This document shows positions 10,662 through 19,652 of a stretch of DNA of 64,000 bases, one piece after another. Under the pieces are notes generated by a model. It searched no databases, had not been told where the DNA came from, and saw only the letters and a list, made by a program, of their open reading frames with translations. Each line of letters starts with the position of its first letter. The stretch's first letter is position 1. Where the stretch lies: positions 1 through 64,000 of the forward strand of contig JAFJTR010000126.1 in NCBI GenBank assembly GCA_022559985.1, read 5' to 3'. This DNA is from Parastagonospora avenae f. sp. tritici 18332-5 (Eukaryota; Ascomycota; Dothideomycetes; Pleosporales; Phaeosphaeriaceae). The translations under genes and the position numbers were made by a program.

Positions 10662-13126
10662 TCAAATTCTAGAGGGCATCTGGCCAATGTCGTCGAGTGG
10701 GGGGACGTTAAGGAACCAGAGATCATCCATCATAAATTCCGAGGTGTCTTCGAAATCAAATACATCAAGTTCTGGCCCCGGGCTTGCGAAAATGCTCGTC
10801 GATGGCGGCTCATCAGCAGTTATCTGGGGAGTCATCGTCGTCGGCATCTTGGGAGGGGCCAATACGACCTGTGACCATGCGCATGTCAGGACATGCGCAT
10901 AATGATTAAGAATAGGTACTGACCTCAATAGCCAATGTCTCCTCTGTTGGATCGTCTAGCAGAGACAGCGATTTGTGGAGCAATTTGGCCACTCTGTCAG
11001 CCGCCTGCTTTTTCAAAGTGACTGAATGCGAGGGTTGAAACTGCGTGTCAACGAGGCTGACTGCAGCACTGACATACCAGAAGTACTCAGTTCCTTTACC
11101 TGGGCGCATCGCACGTTCCTCTAGAAGGCGTAGAGCTTTCTCCTTATTGTCATCAAATACTTGCTTGGCTAGGCGCGTCATTATTGTATCTCGGAGGCGT
11201 TAGCGTATGATCAGGCAAGACGGCTTCGGTCAATTACCATTGTCACTGCGTGCATGATACGCGATGTGTGTGATGAGCAGTATGGCTCGGAGATAGTCGA
11301 GGCGCTGCAAAAGTGTAGAGAAGTTCCCGGTCTTGATCAGCGAGGTGTGTTTATCTATCGTCGCTGCAGCAGATTCGAGGGCTGTGACCATTGCGTATCG
11401 GCATTCCGATTTGCTTCGTGATTCGACTTCTAAGGCGCGTGGTGCGTGAAGTATGACTATACATTGCCGCAGTTGGAGTTCAAGAAGCTGTTTAGCCTGG
11501 GTTGATCGGGCATCAGCCCAAAGAGGTATGCTAGTGATATGCTGGTTGAGACCGTTCTCATGCTCGAAAATCTCGTGTAGGTCGGGTTTATCCTTGAGAC
11601 TGTTTACTCTTGAGCATATCGCGATCCTCTGATCGAGTGTCAAATTCGCTACATGTAGGTAGGATGTGTCCGTGTAAGTCGTGATGCCATGAGAGCGAGG
11701 CAGCTCAAGTAGATCCATTTTAAGTTCTTCATCATTGATATTGCGCGGTGCGGCACAGTCGTAGTCTAGACCGCTAAGCACAGAAGATACCCCTAAAATT
11801 ATGATCAGGCTTGGTGAAGGAGACAGCGTGGCATGTGGGAAGATACCTTTTTCGATCGATGCCTGGAGCTCGATGTCCATTGTAGTTGTCCAGAGTCTTC
11901 TGCGCACCTCTCCTTCGAATACCGAACACCGAGTGCCAAAACTGCTCGGATCTTGATGCATGCCTCCTGAGCGCATGATTGCGACATGTGCCTGTACCTC
12001 TTGATAGTACTCTTTGACCTTCGAACGTGTTGTCGCAAGAGCCAGGAGTCGCAAGCAGCGCACTTGCAACGTTGCCAAACTACGGCGCTTGTTGCTCTGC
12101 CGCTTCAGCCAGGCCTCGAGGGCCTTGATCCATAGAACGCCTTTGGAGTGAAAAGTTGATCCCGCATGGTTGTAACGGGGAGTTGTGTGGGTTGTTGTGC
12201 AGATTGTACATGCCAATATTGCAAGTATAGTGGCATCCATGTCAGTATTTGTAGTATCTCCATTATCCCAGTACTTCTCGTAGTCTGCTCTGAAAGTTGG
12301 CACATGGATGATTCTCAGCGTGCTCTCGAATGTGTCGAAGTACTTCTGCAGAAGGTGGTCTACCGTGCGTCGTTCAGGGAGCAAAGACCGCAGGCTCGAT
12401 ACATTGAAAACACGCTGGTGCCGTTGCATGTGCCGAGCCTGGTTCTCAGATGCTTTCATGTCCTGGGACAGTCTTCGAGCTGTAGAATCAGTGTATGCCG
12501 ATTTCATATACGAGCGCAGCTCGGGAAACTGGGATAGTTAGTTAATGACAGAAACCTGATCTCTGCCATGGCCCAAATGACACGATGAAGGAGGAGAGAC
12601 TTGCTTGAGCAACCATAGACATGGCTGAAGAAGCACCATAGAAATGCGTTCCGTACCCATGTCCTTTTAGTATTCCCATGACTGCTGAGGAGCGGCTGAT
12701 GCCTTTCAAGTCAGGGGAATTGCCGAGGAATTCCACTTGATCCCTTCGCTCTGGCGCATGGGCCGATGCATGTTGTTGGAGGAGCGAAAGTTCGCGCTCA
12801 AGCTTTTCTAGCCGCTCTTGTGCTGTCACATCTGGTTGTAGTGTAGTGTCTTGCTCGCACACATGATGCGTGCTCTCAGAGGCGGAGCGGGAGCGGTCTT
12901 CATGGTGGTTACTTGAGTGCCTCCGTCTCTTTTTGATGGGTCGCTCATGAAGCTCATCAGACACGACGCTATAGGCTTCAGGCCCGTAGGCGCATGACTG
13001 AGCGATACCGCCTTTGATGCATCTGTTGCATGGATCTAGACGATCGCATTTCAGCTTCCTTCGGCGGCAGTCATTGCACGACAGAATCGCTCGCTGTCTT
13101 CGATGCTTCGGGAGAGTGTCGCTCAT
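10662..13126 (-). CDS. Zn2Cys6 transcription factor with a GC-AG intron
   Basis: Five exons on the minus strand: 13126-12605, 12528-11847, 11792-11238, 11189-10924, 10868-10662; 743 residues. The zinc cluster is at residues 17-45 (C17, C20, C27, C33, C36, C45), followed by a bipartite basic stretch (PIKKRRR) and a heptad-like LEKLERELSLLQQH coil. The regulatory domain has LLPERRTVDHLLQKYFDTFE, HVPTFRADYEKYW, EGEVRRRLWTTTMDIELQASIEKG and DYDCAAPRNINDEEL, all typical of the fungal_trans family. The end is acidic (ELDVFDFEDTSEFMMDDLW), a likely activation domain. The first intron uses a GC donor (CAA|GCAAGT at 12604), which joins VAQ to FPELRSYM in phase; the only GT nearby would break the frame. 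No target is evident. Confidence 0.87.
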
Positions 13127-14096
13127 GGTCAGATTTGCGAGATGCGGAGAATGAGAAGATGTGGTGAGGCAGGTGCATGTTAAGGAAGGAGCAGCTCGGA
13201 GATATTATGTCCGACCCGAAATTGTCCGACGATTCTTTGCGAGACGTCGGGGTTAGCATCCACGGGCAACGCTGTGCATAATCAAGTCCAAGATAGTAAG
13301 AGCCATTCGGTGCGCGGTTGTAATTCAAAACACCCAGCCATGTCCGACATCACGTGGGCGAGTCCAGCATCCTCACGTGACCATGCAAGAGTACCTAGGT
13401 ATCTACGTACATGACGGAGAACTGCCGCGACACATTGTTCCACCAAGTAAAGAGTCGTACTTTCAGTGTCGTAGACTTTGATGAGAGTCAGTCAAGGCAT
13501 GCGCTCAAACAAGGCTGAGTAGCTGATGATCGTCATGGTTTGCCCGAGACCGCCAAGACCGCATCAACGCCGAGTCGCCCTCCCGAGACTCGTGGACGGC
13601 ATCGCGAAAGAGCTGCAAGGCACGGCTGATGGTGATGTCTCTGGACAAGATGGTCTTCCGACACCCACCCCATCCTGACATGTCATGACGTTGCAGTTCC
13701 AAGGTCTGTAGTGCGGTGCCTGTCCTGACTCGGCTGATGTTAGACGCAGCCAGTGCCACGCAACCACCGTCTAAGCGGCGCAGCTGTCGTCGATGCACGA
13801 TGCCTCACAGCTACTGCGATCAGCGATGGCGGTTCTAGACCTTTGCGAAGCCTTGCACACCTGCTCGCAGGGTCGCAGCCATGTAGGTGATCTGGTCTGC
13901 GTGTCGGTGTCAGGCACGCACACGGACAGCGGGGCGGACTGGTGTTTTCAAGAGTGACAATCGTGCTTGACGTCACCGTCGTTCTTCTTCTTTCTATGCA
14001 TCACGCTGCTGCGCTGTAGCCAGTCCAGTTCTCCAGCGCACACTGTGAGACCCGCCAAACCTCACGGCACCTGGGGCGCCCTCGAACACCGGCGCC
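13127..14096. other. Divergent intergenic region
   Basis: About 970 bp between two divergent genes (zinc-cluster regulator and histidine kinase), holding both promoters. No gene seen; the short ORFs are low-complexity. Confidence 0.5.
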
Positions 14097-17000
14097 ATGC
14101 AGAATTTGGACAAACTCAGCGCGACCGGCTTGCCTGTGTTCGACCTCAACTCGGAGCATCTGGATGAGAGGGACTGGTGAGACGACCTTCATCTTCACAC
14201 GTGCACACCACATACCGCTGGGGAGCTGTTGCACCTGTTGCTTTGTCTCGCTGACCACCCGCAGGTCCAAATCGCCTCTTGGTCCGCGCGACACTTGGCC
14301 CTCATCACTGCAATGTCTCGTCAACTCGTGCATCCTGCCCATGCCCCATTGCGCCGCCATTTTCTGGGGGGAGCGCCTCACCGTCGTGCACAACCTGGCC
14401 TGGCAAAAGGCGCGGGGCGACCTCGACGGCCAAGGCACGACGGGGCAGGACAGTTATAGCGGCGAGGCCATGGGCACGCTGTCCACAGTGTTGCGCGGCC
14501 GCACGGTCAAGGTAGGTAAGCATCGCACGAAATCCATCTCCCTACCGTGTCCACCCTGACATGCAATAGCCGCGCGCTTCTTCCTGCAGCGGCTTCCAGA
14601 TGAAGACCGTGATGCCCAAATCCTCCTCAGCACCGTGCTCGACGAACATGGCACACGACAGGGCGTCTTCGCCCAGCTCCTGCAGAGCAGCGGCGTGGAG
14701 AAGTACATGCCCATAGATGGCCTGGACAAGCTTACACAAGATCACCCTGGCAGGCAAGTCAAGCCGCTTCAAACCCAGCAGAAAGAGCTGAAGGCAGGCA
14801 CTGAGCAGGTCGACTCGATGCAGACGCAGCTGTTCCAGAGATTTGCAGAATTGCTACCCAACGGACTTGCTATCCTCGACTCCGAAGCAGAGGCAATCTT
14901 TGTCAATGACGGCTTCTTCAAGCTCACAACAAACAGAATCCAGAACGAGTTTCGGGCCTGGCCTGAGAGCATTCACCCCGACGATTACGAGCGCGTCATG
15001 TCAGCCTATCGCGAAGCATTTTCCAGCCGCAAAGAGCTCAGGTGTGAGTTTCGATGCGCCACGTCACCTAACGGCGAAGGGGGAGAGTGGAGGTTGTTTC
15101 TCCTCAGGCCCCTGAGTGACGCCCCAGATGCCGGTTTCATCAGTGCCATTGTGGACATTACTGAGATCAAGCAAGCCCAGCTTACTCAAGAGCGGGCAGC
15201 CACCGAAGCGCAGGAGAGAAAGGAGCAGCAAGAGAGGTTCATTGACATGGTGTCGCACGAGATCCGCAATCCTCTCAGTGCCGTCCTTCACCTTGCTGAG
15301 GAGGTTCGAGAGGTCACGTTGAAGATTGGGAAATCAAAACCAGACCTCAAGGCCGAAGTCGCTGACATCGTAGATGCCGCGGACACAATCCTGCTCTGTG
15401 TCTCACACCAAAATACTTTGGTGGACGACATTCTGTCTTTCTCCAAGCTCGACTCAATGATGCTGTCGCTTGTGCCTCGTGGTATGTCTCCTCTGATATT
15501 CCCTGTTTATTGCTAACATTGCGCAGAGGTGCGGCCCAAATGGGAATTCTCTCAGGCTCTCAGAGTCTTTCAGTCCGAGTTCAAGGCTAAGAACATCAAG
15601 TTCCACTACGCCATGGATGTGTCCTACGACGAGGAAAAGATCCACCATGTCGTTGCCGATCTCAACAGGATGAAGCAAGGTCGGCACTGTCTGAATTGCT
15701 TTTTCTCACGCGCTGACATTTTTAGTGCTGGTAAACTTAATCACCAACGCTGTCAAATTTACAGCAAGAAAGAAAGGGAATCGTAACATAACTGTATCCA
15801 TGGGCGCTTCTGTCCAACGACCTACCTCGTATCCGCCAAATGTCATCTACTTCAATCAAGACCAAGAGTTGTTTCATATTGACTCGACCATGAGTTCTGA
15901 ATGGGGAAGCGGAGATCCTCTGTATCTCATGGTCGCCGTCAAGGACACGGGTATAGGAATCAGCGCAGAAGGTCAGGCGAAATTGTTTGAGCGATTCAGG
16001 TTCGTAACGAAGTTTCGTCTGTAAGTGTTGTACTAACACTCTCCAGACAAGCGACCCCAAAGACGCAGGAAAATTACGGAGGCTCTGGACTCGGTCTCTT
16101 CATATCTCGCAAATGTAGGTTTCACCTTTCTGGCTATGCGAAATTGCATTGACGCAGTAATCTAGTGTGTCAACTGCATGGCGGCGACATTGGAGTCAGC
16201 TCCAAGGAAGGCGAGGGCTCGACTTTTGGCTTCTTCTTCAAGGTGCGGCGCTCAGATGGAACTAGCGAGGATGGCAGGCCCCCTTTCCAGTCTCGATCGA
16301 ATTCCGAGACTTCGCCATCGACCACCCGAGATCAAGCCCGACCAGGCTATAGTAGGGCAAACTCAAACTTAACACAAATCAAAGAGCGAACGAATGAGCG
16401 TCCAGAAGCTAAGACTCTTTCAAGTCACAGTGGTGTGAATACGGACCTCGACGATGGTTCGCTGAGGAATCCACCTACCGAATACATGCCTGAGTCGCAT
16501 CCCGAATCTTCTTCGGACACTCGTTACAAAGAGACTAAGAAGATTGCTCGAGATATCCAACCAGAACGCTCTGCAGTAAACAAAGCTATCGAAGACAAGT
16601 TACCCGATCTCCAGCGCGGCGAAACGCAACGGCAGGAAAGCGTGGCGTCCAACACTTCGCGCTCACAAAGCGATCAGCGCAGTGAGGAGAAGCAGACACT
16701 TCTGTTGGTCGAAGACAATCTAATCAACCAGAAAGTGCTTCGGCGCCAACTCCAAACGCGAGGCTTCGAGGTCTTCACAGCGAGCAACGGCCAAGAAGCG
16801 ATCGATGCCGTTGCTGAGCGTGGCCAGATTGGTGAAGATAACGCCAACGATCGCAATTATTTCGACATAATTCTGATGGACCAGGAGATGCCTATAAAAG
16901 ATGGCAATACTGCTACAACAGAGATCCGGCAACTTCAAGAACAAGGCAAAGCTGGATACAGCCACATACTTGGTGTCTCTGCCAATGTGCGCGAAGCGCA

Positions 17001-17538
17001 AACACAAAGCATGCGTGCGGCTGGGATGGACGACATTATTTCGAAGCCTTTCAAGGTCGAAGATCTGGTGAAGCGCATCAGAAGTATCATACTTGAAGAT
17101 AAGCCAACTAAGGCGGACGACAAGGAGAGTGGCCCGCCAGCGACAAACACGTCGGACAACGAGGAAGTCCGCATGCTCGAAGAAGTGCCCATCCGGTCCA
17201 GGAGTGAGATCAGCGAGCATGGTGGTGGGGATGATGAAGCTATGGATACAGGTGGCCGAGCAAAGATCGAAGTAGGCGGCGTGGAGCGTGAAGGAAGCGG
17301 CAACAGACCCGAGGACGAGGGGGGTATGAGAGGCAATTACGCCAAGAAGAAGGCTGGCTATCACGATGGGGAACAGGATCAAGAGAAGGATAAGAGATTC
17401 AAGACGCCCCAGCGCGAAGGAAAGGGCGACGAAAAAGAAGAAGACCGAAACAGGCAGTTGGGCAAAGCAGGCAAGAAGTCTGGAAGAGAAGGAGAGACGC
17501 GAGGTGGTGAGCGATCGAGATCGAGACAAACGCGATGA
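14097..17538 (+). CDS. Hybrid histidine kinase
   Basis: Seven exons: 14097-14176, 14265-14515, 14570-15481, 15527-15679, 15726-15999, 16047-16114, 16166-17538; 1036 residues, all phases consistent. The N-terminus (DERDWSKSPLGPRDTWP, then CAAIFWGERLTVVHN) is the GAF/PAS-like input layout of many fungal kinases. A PAS domain follows (ELLPNGLAILDSEAEAIFVN). The phospho-acceptor His is about residue 340 (MVSHEIRNPLS). ATP-binding boxes are N (NLITNAVKF), G1 (VKDTGIGIS) and G2 (GGSGLGLFIS). The receiver domain starts LLLVEDNLINQKVL, with the phospho-Asp about residue 818 (ILMDQEMP) and the Lys in ISKPF. It would pass phosphate to a Ypd1-type protein. No membrane segment, so probably cytosolic. An unusual feature is a tail of about 150 very charged residues after the receiver. 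Confidence 0.92.
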
Positions 17539-18135
17539 CGCGAGTATTTCTGTCAGGCTTTCTGTTAAAGACTGCATGGCGTGGCGTTCTGGATAGGCTG
17601 ACCTCACGATTTGAACGACTGGATGAGGACACGATTGTACTGCATTTGCACGGACTAGATACGGGACGATAGCCGCGCGGTACGGTTTTGAGTAAGATGA
17701 CAATGAACATGATACCCTCGTGCAGCATGCAGAGAGCGTGGCTGAGCGGGCCAGTTGCCATGTTCCCAATAAAGATACAAATGGCTGCCAAGTCTCTACC
17801 GAGAAAGAGGCATGCAGTAGCCAGAGTGTCGGATATCCTTCGGCGCAGATATATCACAGCGACCAAGACATGAAGCTACGACTGAAGTACAATGGCCTTG
17901 ATAAAGAACGCTAGGCTCTTACTTTTGCCAGTAACACCAGTCAATTCGCACAAAATTCATCACCCCGATTGTATTCTGTCGCACAGCATGTACCGATCAG
18001 TACCTTGCTCTTCCTGTGGGTCCACAGCGCGTCAACTCGCCCCGCGCACAATTTCAGCAAGCAACAATACTTCTCTATCATACCGCAGCAACCCATCACC
18101 CGCGGCGCATCCGACCACCTCATCACCACACAACC
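17539..18135. other. Intergenic, nothing recognised
   Basis: About 600 bp with short ORFs only. The last 100 bp are C/A-rich, as often seen in 5' leaders, ahead of the small ORF at 18136. Confidence 0.5.
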
Positions 18136-18372
18136 ATGTCCACCACCGACCACCCAAAGCATTCAAACATCCAGTCGTTCCTCAAAACCATCTACAACGA
18201 CACCTGGCGAGATTGTAGAAAAGGGGTAACGGCTTAGATCAGTGGATGTTGTGGCGGATTTGTTGCGAGTTTCATTCCTCGGTATTTTAAGATTGAGGTG
18301 CCGCTTCATATCGCCGGTGCGGTGGGTGGTGGAGTTGGGATGGTGTGTAGGCATTGGGTTAGAGAGGCTTGA
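18136..18372 (+). pseudogene. Small Gly-rich membrane-type ORF split by in-frame TAG
   Basis: From the ATG at 18136 the frame runs 33 codons to TAG (18235-18237) and then continues in the same frame for 44 more codons to TGA (18370-18372). The first part reads as a small soluble head (QSFLKTIYNDTWRDCRKG). The second reads ISGCCGGFVASFIPRYF and HIAGAVGGGVGMVCRHWV, that is, two Gly-rich hydrophobic stretches that look like real protein. Either a nonsense mutation (a CAG to TAG change would be enough), regulated readthrough, or unusual splicing. The four codons ending in the TAG happen to begin GT and end AG, but 12 bp is far below known fungal intron sizes. No family recognised. Confidence 0.5.
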
Positions 18373-18784
18373 GGATAGGGAGGTACTGTTGGAAGGGGGG
18401 AGGGGGGAAGATGATTGAGGGGACGCGGGCAGGTGAGGTGATTTGTGTTGTATTGCGCCCGACTGAGTACTTTTGCCGCGAATGTCGGTATGGTCGTATG
18501 GAGCTGTTAAATGCTAATTTGAGCCTGTATGGATGCTTTTGGCATTCGACGACTAGTTTTAAGGGCATTGGCCGTGTTATCTTCCTCGTTGGCTGGTTTG
18601 ATGTCTTCATTCCTGATGCTTGTTGATGGCTTGTTGCATGCCACGCGCCTCGATAAACACACTCCCTTGCTTTGAAATAGCCACCTAGGTCTCGCGAAGT
18701 CTTCGTGTCCTTGACTTATTTGAAACTCACACAAACACGAAACGCGACACAATCTCCAGACTTCAAGCGCGCGCAACATCCACA
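18373..18784. other. Intergenic, nothing recognised
   Basis: About 410 bp; 3' flank of the split ORF and promoter of the next small gene. Confidence 0.5.
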
Positions 18785-19309
18785 ATGACGCAACTACCGG
18801 AAACTGCATACGCCCCGTTCTCCGAGCCGTGGGTTCTAGCCGACGTCGAACAACCGGACAAACAACAGGCGGACGAGGATTCGGCCGGCGAAGTCACAAG
18901 CGTGAGCAAGATGCAGGAGATAAATGAACAAACTGCCCATGGACAGGGTCGCCCAAGCAAGGTCGAGCAATCAGATGAACAGCCTACACGTGAGGCGATT
19001 ATCACAAGCAACGTCCAAGAGGAACCTACCTGCGAATTCAAATTCCCAAGCGAAGTGCAAGCAACAGAAGAGCAACCCACTTTTGGTCCGGTCAACTCAA
19101 AGAAGCCTGTCCACGAAGAGCAGCCGGAGGCTATCATTGCGGCGCTTGGTCCCGAGGTGCAAAAGTATTGGACGCAAACCAAACGCGTGGTATTTGGTCC
19201 TGAAGTGCAAAAGTACTGGACGCGAATTCGAGGCGCGGTGTATCCTTTTGTTGGTGGAATCGCGGGTGGGGTGTTAACGGCGGGGTTGACAGTGTATAAG
19301 ATCAAGTAA
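18785..19309 (+). CDS. Hypothetical protein, Glu/Gln-rich with C-terminal membrane helix
   Basis: Single exon, 174 residues; not recognised. Residues 1-115 are polar and repetitive, with recurring EQP/EEQP words (for example VEQPDKQQ, VEQSDEQP, TEEQPTF, HEEQPEA), and are probably disordered. Residues about 120-150 hold a near-perfect tandem duplication, GPEVQKYWTQTKRVVF followed by GPEVQKYWTRIRGAVY. A short hydrophobic Gly-rich segment (FVGGIAGGVLTAGLTVY) then ends the protein two residues from a basic tail, suggesting a tail-anchored membrane protein. Its neighbour at 18136 has the same general plan (polar head, short Gly-rich hydrophobic end), so the two may be distant relatives; this is inference. 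Confidence 0.65.
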   Translation: MTQLPETAYAPFSEPWVLADVEQPDKQQADEDSAGEVTSVSKMQEINEQTAHGQGRPSKVEQSDEQPTREAIITSNVQEEPTCEFKFPSEVQATEEQPTFGPVNSKKPVHEEQPEAIIAALGPEVQKYWTQTKRVVFGPEVQKYWTRIRGAVYPFVGGIAGGVLTAGLTVYKIK

Positions 19310-19652
19310 AGATTCCTGGTAGATTGGCTGAGTATTTTGGCTAACGTGTACAGGTCTTCTTAGATGGAATCGGCCGCGTGGTTTCCTTGACGTCGATTGC
19401 TTTAGTACCAGATCGGGGACTATGTTATAGAAAACGAACTTATTCATGTGCCTACCATCCTTCAGGACTATGTATGGAAATCTTAGAGCTGGCGATGTTG
19501 GTTCTCCTATAGTGCGGTCGCAAATTACTTTCTGGTGATACATGCACCGCCCTATCCAGATACTCTAATGACAACAGCAATCGAACGACGCTTCTGCTTT
19601 ACTCCTGGTCCTAAGTCGACACTTTGATCATCGGACTGAACTTCAAACCCTC
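19310..19652. other. Convergent 3' spacer
   Basis: About 340 bp between the small membrane-protein gene and the HET gene; nothing recognised. Confidence 0.5.

Noticed and set aside
18226..18291. Conventional intron (GTAACG to TTTTAAG) removing the TAG of the mini-gene
   Set aside because: It would also remove the protein-like Gly-rich stretch and shift into a low-complexity Arg/Gly frame.
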